NCBI RefSeq assembly: GCF_019402445.1
Contig: NZ_SRZM01000100.1
Span: forward strand, 1 to 11,959
Direction: 5' to 3'
Length of the DNA: 11,959 nt
Source of the DNA: Brachyspira pilosicoli
GTDB lineage: Bacteria; Spirochaetota; Brachyspiria; Brachyspirales; Brachyspiraceae
Shown in pieces: positions 1 to 5,434 of the stretch. A model generated the notes under the pieces. That model worked only from the letters and a program-made list of their open reading frames with translations. It was not told where the DNA came from and did not search any database. Position 1 is the stretch's first letter. Every line of letters begins with the position of its first letter. The translations under genes were made by a program, and so were the position numbers.

Positions 1-6
1 AAAAAA

Positions 7-1170
7 ATGAAAAAGGTTTTATTAACCGCTATGGCTTTATTGACTATAGCAAGTGCATCAGTATTTGGTATGTACGGCGCTAACTCTGACTGGATTGATT
101 TCCTTGTACACGGTAATCAATTAAGAGCAAGAATGCAACAATTTGGATTCGTTTTAGGTAACGATATGATTAAAGGTACAGTTGGTTTCAGATCTGAAGG
201 TAGTGCTTTAGGTGCTATAATGGATACTACAACAGTTAATAGCAAACAATTCTTTAATTTCCTTCCTACAGTATCTGCTGGTATTGGTTACACTTCTGAT
301 GTATTTGGTATTGGTCTTGGTTATAACTATACATACAAACATAATACTCTTAATACTCTAACTAAAAATGGTTATGGTTTAAGCGTACATACTCCTGTAT
401 TAGCTATAAATGCTGTAAATGACAGCTTAAGAATAGTTGTACCTGTACAAATAGCTGTTAAAAACGGTGATATAGCTGCTGATACTGCTACTGGAACTCT
501 TGGTACAGATAAAACAAAATATATGGGTATAAGCATGGACCCACAAATTAGATACTACACAGGCATTGAAGCTATCAATGAAATAAGACTTTATGTTTAT
601 TATGGTATGAATCAATATACTGGTCAAGATGGTACAAAACAAACAGCTTCTTCATTTGGTTTTGAATTAAGACCATATTTTGGTGCTACAGTAGGTGATG
701 TTGCTCTTAAACCTTTTGTTAAAATTGGTTATGACACTGCTTTAGATGCTAAAGGTAAAGTTGGTACTGCTTCTACTAGAGTATCATCTAGTTCAGATGT
801 TCGTTATAGAGAACCTGTAACAGGAGAAGCTACTTATGATTCTAACCCTTGGGAATTAAGATTAATCCCTACTTTAGGTTTATCTGCTAACAGCGATATA
901 GTTTCTCTTTACTTAGAAGCTGGTATAGGTTATGTTGCTAACGATACAGGTTATAAATTGAATAATGGAGCAAATGGAATAACACATAAATTAGGTTGGA
1001 GCTCTTACGGTGAGATTTATATCACTCCTGTTAAAGATTTGGAATGGTATTTCGAAGCTGAAATTGGTAACTATAATTTAGAAAGTGTTGGGGAAGGAAC
1101 TCTTGGAGGAGATCTTAACGTTCAATTCAATGCTTCTACTGGTATAACTTGGTATTTACCTGCTCTATAA
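7..1170 (+). CDS. Variable surface protein (Vsp family) outer-membrane protein
   Basis: This 387-residue secreted protein resembles the Brachyspira variable surface proteins, abundant outer-membrane antigens. Residues 1-21 form a signal peptide: Met-Lys-Lys, a hydrophobic core at 4-15, and a plausible signal peptidase I site after Val-Phe-Gly (19-21), so the mature protein would begin Met-Tyr-Gly. The following segment (SDWIDF, then HGNQLRARMQQFGFVLGND) is what I recognise as the Vsp N-terminal signature. The remainder alternates short polar and aromatic or hydrophobic segments rich in Gly and Tyr, as in a beta-barrel, and ends in a strand-like GITWYLPAL. There is no lipobox cysteine. Codon use favours GGT and GCT, unlike the AT-richer minus-strand genes, which suggests high expression. 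Only six A residues precede the ATG, so the ribosome site and promoter lie outside the window. Vsp genes often occur as paralogous arrays and more copies could lie to the left; that is inference. The exact paralogue is unassigned. Confidence 0.88.
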   Translation: MKKVLLTAMALLTIASASVFGMYGANSDWIDFLVHGNQLRARMQQFGFVLGNDMIKGTVGFRSEGSALGAIMDTTTVNSKQFFNFLPTVSAGIGYTSDVFGIGLGYNYTYKHNTLNTLTKNGYGLSVHTPVLAINAVNDSLRIVVPVQIAVKNGDIAADTATGTLGTDKTKYMGISMDPQIRYYTGIEAINEIRLYVYYGMNQYTGQDGTKQTASSFGFELRPYFGATVGDVALKPFVKIGYDTALDAKGKVGTASTRVSSSSDVRYREPVTGEATYDSNPWELRLIPTLGLSANSDIVSLYLEAGIGYVANDTGYKLNNGANGITHKLGWSSYGEIYITPVKDLEWYFEAEIGNYNLESVGEGTLGGDLNVQFNASTGITWYLPAL

Positions 1171-1195
1171 TAGAGTGTTAAAAGCTTAAAAAGAC

Positions 1196-1223
1196 AAGGG
1201 GGGCTTGATTGCCTCCCTTTTTT
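1196..1223 (+). terminator. Intrinsic terminator of the vsp gene
   Basis: A nine-pair stem (1196-1204 with 1211-1219), containing one G-T wobble, closes a six-base loop and runs into a T-tract ending at 1223. It lies 25 bases after the vsp stop codon. The G-run/C-run core makes it the most G+C-rich hairpin in the window, as expected for a highly expressed gene. Confidence 0.9.
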
Positions 1224-1327
1224 ATTGCAGTTTTTATACTCCTAAAACTTATAAATATACTTACCTACAAACTTAAAAGTTTTCAAATATGTAATAAGTT
1301 TTTTTATTCAACTTTTTCTTGTTATTT

Positions 1328-1427
1328 TCCCGCCTTTGTACTCATACCTAAAGGTACTTTCTTCGGTCGTTCTGCGGACTTCATCAAAGTTTTCGCCCTT
1401 CGAGCACGCTTCGCGAAAGTGCAATTG
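1328..1427. repeat. G+C-rich non-coding island, probable interspersed repeat copy
   Basis: By count, 49 of these 100 bases are G or C, against 25 of 100 in a sample from lon. The island lies in the gap between the convergent vsp and rpn genes. It contains the self-complementary core TTCGCGAA with outer GCAC and GTGC arms. Read on the minus strand it is open for about 37 codons, giving a very basic peptide (for example TFAKRARRAKTLMKSAERPK) that follows an in-frame stop, has no ribosome site and ends near 1330. I recall similar sequence and peptide tails scattered through Brachyspira genomes, so I interpret it as a dispersed repeat, not a gene. That is from memory and was not searched. The rest of the 1224-1500 gap is AT-rich and shows no gene. 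Confidence 0.5.
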
Positions 1428-1461
1428 TTTTGGGTTTATAAATGTTCTAGCTTCATATATA

Positions 1462-1479
1462 AAAAATATCTATATTTTT
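1462..1479. terminator. Weak AT-only palindrome downstream of rpn
   Basis: A seven-pair stem made only of A-T pairs (1462-1468 with 1473-1479, loop TCTA) lies 22 bases past the rpn stop codon and gives a run of U on either strand. It may act as a weak bidirectional terminator for rpn, but in DNA this AT-rich it could be chance. Confidence 0.25.
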
Positions 1480-1500
1480 AAAAACAAAAATTGATAAACG

Positions 1501-1827
1501 TTAAAGGTTCTTTATTTCTTCTATACTTAATCCTGTTAGCTCTATTATTGTGTTTGCGTCCATTCCCTTATCTTTCATTGCTTTTGCTATTATCAATGTG
1601 CTATATTTTTTACCTTCTTCTCTGCCTTCTTCTCTGCCTATTCCTATGCCTTTTTCTATGCCTTGCTCTATACCTTTTTCCCATTCTCTATGGAGTGTTT
1701 CTCTTTGAAAATATTCTTCTGCTTCCTTTATCTTATATGCATCAAGTAATGGATTTTCTGATATAAATGATTTGCATTTTTTATCTACTTCATCAAATAT
1801 TGTGTTTTCTTTTATTAGGTTTGACAT
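1501..1827 (-). CDS. Candidate intragenic small protein (RpnS-like) from an internal start in rpn
   Basis: An in-frame ATG at 1827 (Met205 of the long product) would yield a 108-residue protein consisting only of the post-nuclease part: MSNLIKENTIFDEVDKKCK, the Gly/Glu/Lys repeat tract and the terminal helix. Directly upstream is GGAGGTGA, with seven bases between the GGAGG core and the ATG. This is the strongest ribosome site in the window, better than those of lon or the aminotransferase. In E. coli, rpn genes make a long toxic nuclease (RpnL) and a short C-terminal product (RpnS) from inside the same gene; RpnS blocks RpnL, and the pair acts against phage. The same logic here is inference. 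I saw no convincing consensus promoter directly upstream (only a TATGAT at 1885-1890 without a good -35), so the short product might be translated from the long mRNA. The run GGAGGTGAGAGA also encodes Gly-Gly-Glu-Arg, so chance cannot be excluded. Confidence 0.5.
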   Translation of the reverse strand: MSNLIKENTIFDEVDKKCKSFISENPLLDAYKIKEAEEYFQRETLHREWEKGIEQGIEKGIGIGREEGREEGKKYSTLIIAKAMKDKGMDANTIIELTGLSIEEIKNL

Positions 1828-2439
1828 TCTCTCACCTCCAATAAAAAATTTGTACCAACTATTTAAATCTTTGTTTAGTTGTTTATCATAATTAAATTTC
1901 GGCAGCTCTAAAAAATGAAATTGACAATGGTCTGTAAGTATTTTATCGTGTTTTAATTCTTTTAATATATAACAACTATAACAATCTTCTATGCCGTCAA
2001 ATAATACAAAGTCTAAAATATTTATGCTTATAACAGGAAGAAGTTTATTATAATCATCGCCTTTATTTAGGTTCAAACTATAATTGCTTGCCCAATAAAA
2101 CAATGTTCTCTTAATAAAAGTTTCATTGCCTTGCAGCTGTATCTCTATTATAACAACTTCGCCAGTGTCTGCCGTGCATTTTATATCCACCACGCTTTCT
2201 TTTGAATTAAGATATTTATGTAAATTAAATGGGTTTAGTATCTCTAAAGTTTCAAAAGTTTTGAAGTTTAAATTATCCATAACAGCATTAATAAAATTTA
2301 ATACTATTTTCTCATTGCCAAGATTTGAAAAAAGATATCTTACAAAACAATCATTCTTTTTATTTAATGTGTCTACAGCGATGTTAAACTCATTCCATAA
2401 ATATATTATAGCAAAATAGAAGCTAAAAGTCAAAAACAC
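1501..2439 (-). CDS. Rpn family PD-(D/E)XK nuclease (PDDEXK_2, 'putative transposase')
   Basis: This is a 312-codon frame of the Rpn/PDDEXK_2 family, recombination-promoting DNA nucleases once annotated as transposases. The nuclease core shows Asp85 in SVVDIK and Glu99-Ile-Gln101 in VVIIEIQL, the D...ExQ form of the PD-(D/E)XK site. The start of the core (DTLNKKNDCFVRYLFSN, then VLNFINAVM) is also typical. The C-terminus has a Gly/Glu/Lys repeat tract (about 254-278) and a terminal helix (KDKGMDANTIIELTGLSIEEIKNL), a standard ending for the family. The 5' end is doubtful. The frame opens with GTG at 2439, without a Shine-Dalgarno sequence, and its first 14 residues are hydrophobic and unlike a nuclease. 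That GTG lies upstream of the -35 of a good promoter (2405-2433). An ATG at 2398 just after the promoter is one base out of frame. The gene follows purA by 19 bases on the same strand with no terminator between. Family call firm; intactness uncertain. Confidence 0.82.
   Translation of the reverse strand: MFLTFSFYFAIIYLWNEFNIAVDTLNKKNDCFVRYLFSNLGNEKIVLNFINAVMDNLNFKTFETLEILNPFNLHKYLNSKESVVDIKCTADTGEVVIIEIQLQGNETFIKRTLFYWASNYSLNLNKGDDYNKLLPVISINILDFVLFDGIEDCYSCYILKELKHDKILTDHCQFHFLELPKFNYDKQLNKDLNSWYKFFIGGERMSNLIKENTIFDEVDKKCKSFISENPLLDAYKIKEAEEYFQRETLHREWEKGIEQGIEKGIGIGREEGREEGKKYSTLIIAKAMKDKGMDANTIIELTGLSIEEIKNL
1615..1674. repeat. Degenerate 12-base tandem repeat inside rpn
   Basis: There are five consecutive 12-base units on the + strand. 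The two at 1615-1626 and 1627-1638 are identical (TTCTTCTCTGCC) and the next three are diverged (TATTCCTATGCC, TTTTTCTATGCC, TTGCTCTATACC). On the coding strand each unit encodes a four-residue Gly/Ile-or-Arg/Glu-or-Gly/Lys-or-Glu-or-Gln step of the charged helical tract joining the nuclease to the C-terminal helix. A change in copy number would keep the frame. Confidence 0.8.
1832..1839 (-). promoter_or_regulatory. Strong internal Shine-Dalgarno sequence within rpn
   Basis: The coding strand reads GGAGGTGA, complementary to the 3' end of 16S rRNA over eight bases, and is followed after four more bases by the in-frame ATG at 1827. The distance from the GGAGG core to the ATG is seven bases, which is optimal. 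It supports the small intragenic product at 1501-1827. Confidence 0.6.
2405..2433 (-). promoter_or_regulatory. Sigma-70-type promoter of rpn
   Basis: On the minus strand there is a TTGACT -35 (2428-2433), a 17-base spacer and a TATAAT -10 (2405-2410). The predicted transcript start falls at about 2398, on the A of an ATG, so the mRNA would be leaderless or nearly so. The promoter lies downstream of the GTG at 2439, so transcripts from it cannot use that GTG. Confidence 0.6.
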
Positions 2440-2458
2440 TGTAAAAGTTAATATTCAA

Positions 2459-3742
2459 TTAAAAAATATCTTTTATGATGATAGTTTCATCTCTTCCAGC
2501 ACCTACTGAAACAATGGATATATCTGTTTCAATAACTTCACTTAATCTCTTAAGATATTTTTTAGCATTTTCTGGAAGTTTATCATATTCTCTAATATTT
2601 GTAGTGCTTGTTTTCCAACCTTCAAACTCTTCATATACAGGTTCAACTTTTGAAAGTATATCCAAGTCAGCTGGATAGTCTTCTAATATTTCGCCATTAT
2701 ATTTGTAGGCAACGCATATTTTTAGTTTTTCTAATTCATCTAATATATCAAGTCTAGTAATAGCTACAGAATCAAGACCATTTATGTATGAAGCATATTT
2801 TATAACGCAAGCATCAAGCCAACCACATCTTCTTGCTCTTCCTGTAACAGTGCCGTATTCACCGCCCTTATCTCTTATAAACTGCCCAACATCATCGAAA
2901 AGCTCTGAAGGAAAAGGTCCCTCTCCAACTCTTGTAGAATAAGCCTTAACAACCCCTATAACATTATCTATCTTTCTAGGTCCAACTCCAGAACCAGTAC
3001 AAGCACCGCCCGCAGCAGGATATGATGATGTTACAAATGGGTAAGTTCCATGGTCTAAGTCAAGCATTGTAGCCTGAGCACCTTCAAATAATATGTTTTT
3101 CTTTTCTTTTATTGCTTTATTTAATATTGTAGTAGTGTCAGCAACATAAGGTCTTAATCTTTCAGCATATTCCAAATACTCTTTCAATAACTCTTCGTAA
3201 TTAATTCCTTCATGATTATAAAGCTTTTTAAGAAGTTTATTTTTAAGTTCAACATTAAACTTTAATTTTTTAGCAAATACTTCTTTATTCATTAAATCAA
3301 CTATTCTTATACCCAAACGGCTTGCTTTGTCCATATAACAAGGACCTATTCCGTTTTTAGTAGTGCCGAGTTTATTTTCACCCAAATCCTCTTCTTGAAG
3401 TTCATCTAATATTTTATGATAAGGCATAAGAACATGAGCTCTGTTAGATATTTTTAAATTAGACATATTAACTTTTTTTTCTATAAGGCCGTCAATCTCA
3501 CTTAAAAATACCTTAGGCTCTATTACAACACCATTACCTATAATGCACACTTTATCTTTATGAAGTATACCAGAAGGAAGAAGCCTTAATTTATATTTGA
3601 TATTATCAACAACAACGGTGTGTCCTGCATTACTTCCGCCCTGAGAACGAACAACATACTGAGCCTTATTAGCAAGATAATCAACAATTTTTCCTTTGCC
3701 TTCATCACCCCACTGTGTACCTACAATAATAACTGAAGCCAT
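2459..3742 (-). CDS. purA: Adenylosuccinate synthetase
   Basis: PurA joins IMP and aspartate using GTP to give adenylosuccinate, the first committed step from IMP to AMP, in the cytoplasm. From the start used here it is 427 residues, normal for bacterial PurA. The N-terminal GTP-binding loop GTQWGDEGKGK contains the catalytic Asp. Further on are GGSNAGHTVV with the catalytic His, the IMP-site segment TKNGIGPCYMDKASR, STRVGEGPFPSEL, GRARRCGWLDA, and the guanine-binding TRLDILDEL near the C-terminus. The frame stays open upstream to 3835. The start at 3742 is chosen because AGGAGG (3750-3755) lies seven bases before it and MASVIIVGTQWGDEGKGK matches family N-termini; the extra 31 residues upstream would overlap the promoter. 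It has its own promoter (3803-3831) and a leader of about 55 bases. No terminator separates it from rpn 19 bases downstream. Confidence 0.97.
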   Translation of the reverse strand: MASVIIVGTQWGDEGKGKIVDYLANKAQYVVRSQGGSNAGHTVVVDNIKYKLRLLPSGILHKDKVCIIGNGVVIEPKVFLSEIDGLIEKKVNMSNLKISNRAHVLMPYHKILDELQEEDLGENKLGTTKNGIGPCYMDKASRLGIRIVDLMNKEVFAKKLKFNVELKNKLLKKLYNHEGINYEELLKEYLEYAERLRPYVADTTTILNKAIKEKKNILFEGAQATMLDLDHGTYPFVTSSYPAAGGACTGSGVGPRKIDNVIGVVKAYSTRVGEGPFPSELFDDVGQFIRDKGGEYGTVTGRARRCGWLDACVIKYASYINGLDSVAITRLDILDELEKLKICVAYKYNGEILEDYPADLDILSKVEPVYEEFEGWKTSTTNIREYDKLPENAKKYLKRLSEVIETDISIVSVGAGRDETIIIKDIF

Positions 3743-3749
3743 AATATTT

Positions 3750-3755
3750 CCTCCT
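3750..3755 (-). promoter_or_regulatory. Ribosome binding site that fixes the purA start
   Basis: AGGAGG on the minus strand lies seven bases before the ATG at 3742. No comparable site precedes the upstream in-frame ATG at 3835, which itself sits upstream of the purA -35 (3826-3831). Confidence 0.9.
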
Positions 3756-3765
3756 AGTAAAATGT

Positions 3766-3795
3766 GTGTGTAAAAACTTTTTAGAAAAAACACAC
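3766..3795 (-). promoter_or_regulatory. Stem-loop at the 5' end of the purA leader
   Basis: GTGTGT and ACACAC arms (3790-3795 with 3766-3771) enclose an 18-base loop made almost entirely of T and A runs. The predicted transcript start is at about 3796-3797, so the stem would begin almost at the 5' end of the mRNA, 10 bases before the Shine-Dalgarno. It could protect the 5' end or influence translation. It does not look like a known purine riboswitch. Confidence 0.35.
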
Positions 3796-3802
3796 GAAAG
3801 AT

Positions 3803-3831
3803 ATTATATAAAGAAATTATCACAATTTCAA
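3803..3831 (-). promoter_or_regulatory. Sigma-70-type promoter of purA
   Basis: On the minus strand there is a TTGAAA -35 (3826-3831), a 17-base spacer and a TATAAT -10 (3803-3808). It lies 61 bases before the purA ATG, in the gap after the methyltransferase stop codon. Confidence 0.75.
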
Positions 3832-3881
3832 GCACTAAAAATCAATAAAGTTTTTATTTACTTTTGTTTTAATTGAATATA

Positions 3882-5318
3882 TTATTGTTTTCTAAGAATT
3901 ACAATGTGCTCATTACACATAGTTTCTGATTTTTTGCCAACTATATTTGTTGGTGAGTTTAATGATGGCATTACTTTGTTAATTATATTTCTATTAATTG
4001 TATAAACATAATCCATATTATATTTACTAGCAATTTCTATTATTATCTTATCTGTTTTTAAAAGTTCTCCTTTAACAGTTCTGTTTGCAACCACCCAAAA
4101 TTGATAAGCTCCTTTTTTAGTTTTTTTAGAAATTGAAGATATTGCTTTTTCTAAGTCTAAATAAAAACTATACACATCACCAGCACGTTCTAAATCAATA
4201 TTTTTAATAAATTCTAATGATTTATTTAAAGTTTTACTTGGAATTGAAAATTCAAATCCATTTTTAAACTTAGTTCCTCCCATCAATCTTTTATCAAGCA
4301 TCATTATTTCTTTTTGAGAAAGTTCAAATAAATCTAACCATTGAAGTGATAATCTGCTGTATTCTCCATAAGCAACAGTTGTTCTGCTATCTCCATAAGG
4401 AGGAGATGTAATTACTAAATCAATGGATAAATCAGGAATACAAAATAAGTCTATAACATTATTATTAAATATTTTAACTTTTGAATTACCATTATTGTTT
4501 TTACAAGCTTCAACAAAACTATGCATTTTTTTAATATTATTTTCTAAAATATAAATGAATTCTTTTAATACATCTGGATTAAAACTTTCAACTTTTATTG
4601 GAGACATTCTAAACATTTTGAACTCTCCGTTTCTGCGATTAGATACAATTCTAATTAATTCACTAAATGCCACAAAAATAAAATTTCGTATATTTTCATT
4701 TTTGATTGTTAGGATATGTTTTTTAATCATTTGAAGCTGTAATATCACTCTAGGCTTAAACCAATAGCCAATATTTTTAAAATCAGGTACTTCAAAATTA
4801 ATTTTATTTAAGTTTATATATTCTATAAGATATTTTGGAGCATTATCTCCCCAACCATTTTTTGATGTAATATCAATATTTTTCTTACAATACTCATCTG
4901 CCCCCTCATAAAAATTTATATTTTTATTATAATCATTATTAATATTTTCTAAAAAAACTGAAACTTCTTTTTTAAGCTCATGTATATCAAGTTTATTTGT
5001 TTTTACCTTTGAAATAAGTATAGCAAGCGGATTAATGTCGTTTCCATACACTGTTTTAATATTAGCAAGCATACCTTCAACAAGAACTGTTCCAGAACCA
5101 GAAAATGGATCAAGCAAAGAATCAACTTCCATAATTTGCTTAACTATATTAATAATATTTCTGCTTATAGGCGGCACCATTACAGCTGGATAATTATGTA
5201 TAGTATATTCTTTTGTGTTTTCATTTTTAAAGTCCCAATAATCGTTAGGGAGCTTTTTAAGTATAGAGATTAATTTTTTATCTGTTTCTAACTGATTAGC
5301 CATTATTTTTTGTTTCAT
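3882..5318 (-). CDS. DNA methyltransferase, amino-group type (N4-cytosine or N6-adenine)
   Basis: This 478-residue S-adenosylmethionine-dependent DNA modification enzyme has DPFSGSGT (70-77) as motif I, which binds the cofactor, followed by an acidic NDINP (93-97). The catalytic motif IV is TSPPYGDS (304-311); SPPY is commonest in N4-cytosine enzymes but also occurs in N6-adenine ones. A motif X-like segment (HNYPAVMVPP, 41-50) precedes motif I, and about 200 residues that may include target recognition lie between I and IV, giving an alpha-type order X-I-target-IV. The segment FWVVANRTVKGELLKTD (407-423) fits the later fold motifs. No endonuclease partner is next to it: purA and lon flank it, so it appears to be a solitary methyltransferase. 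Two in-frame ATGs (5318, 5303) are possible and neither has a clear Shine-Dalgarno. A weak promoter is proposed at 5350-5377. The recognition sequence cannot be deduced. Confidence 0.87.
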   Translation of the reverse strand: MKQKIMANQLETDKKLISILKKLPNDYWDFKNENTKEYTIHNYPAVMVPPISRNIINIVKQIMEVDSLLDPFSGSGTVLVEGMLANIKTVYGNDINPLAILISKVKTNKLDIHELKKEVSVFLENINNDYNKNINFYEGADEYCKKNIDITSKNGWGDNAPKYLIEYINLNKINFEVPDFKNIGYWFKPRVILQLQMIKKHILTIKNENIRNFIFVAFSELIRIVSNRRNGEFKMFRMSPIKVESFNPDVLKEFIYILENNIKKMHSFVEACKNNNGNSKVKIFNNNVIDLFCIPDLSIDLVITSPPYGDSRTTVAYGEYSRLSLQWLDLFELSQKEIMMLDKRLMGGTKFKNGFEFSIPSKTLNKSLEFIKNIDLERAGDVYSFYLDLEKAISSISKKTKKGAYQFWVVANRTVKGELLKTDKIIIEIASKYNMDYVYTINRNIINKVMPSLNSPTNIVGKKSETMCNEHIVILRKQ

Positions 5319-5349
5319 AATTAATAGATTTTTTATATAGAGTTTCTTT

Positions 5350-5377
5350 ATTCTAAATTAATAATAAATAAAATCAA
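5350..5377 (-). promoter_or_regulatory. Possible promoter of the methyltransferase gene
   Basis: On the minus strand there is a TTGATT (5372-5377), a 16-base spacer and a TAGAAT (5350-5355), just past the lon terminator. Both boxes deviate from consensus and the surroundings are very AT-rich, so this is tentative. Confidence 0.35.
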
Positions 5378-5382
5378 TAATA

Positions 5383-5414
5383 AAAAGGCTCAAACTTTTA
5401 AGTTCAAGCCTTTT
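5383..5414 (-). terminator. Intrinsic terminator of lon
   Basis: Fourteen pairs with two G-T wobbles (5383-5396 with 5401-5414) close a four-base loop. On the minus strand the stem ends in a run of five T. It lies 20 bases past the lon stop codon. The other side also ends in TTTT, so it may stop transcription weakly in both directions. Confidence 0.88.
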
Positions 5415-5434
5415 ACCTATAAATATTTTAATAA

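Noticed and set aside
1328..1427. The G+C-rich island considered as a tRNA or other structured RNA gene
   Set aside because: No cloverleaf arms or acceptor stem could be built. The best pairing is a short imperfect hairpin around TTCGCGAA.
1209..1481. A 90-codon + strand open frame across the gap after vsp
   Set aside because: It begins inside the terminator loop, has no ribosome site, and its most distinctive part is simply the G+C-rich island. I treat it as an artefact of that island.
1615..1686. Short regular repeats considered as a CRISPR array
   Set aside because: The period is 12 bases with no spacers, lies within a coding frame and translates to a regular Gly/Glu repeat.
1491..1766. 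A Leu/Phe/Cys-rich + strand open frame resembling a membrane protein
   Set aside because: It is the antisense of the rpn C-terminus; its LLCLFLCLFLCL-type runs are the complement of the 12-base Gly/Glu repeats. It has no ribosome site.
1501..2439. Interpreting the rpn gene as a transposase of an insertion sequence
   Set aside because: The 'putative transposase' label is historical. There are no terminal inverted repeats or visible target duplications around it, and the core is a PD-(D/E)XK nuclease.
3743..3835. A 31-residue N-terminal extension of purA
   Set aside because: The extension covers the promoter and leader, and the ATG at 3742 has an AGGAGG site and begins at the conserved PurA N-terminus.
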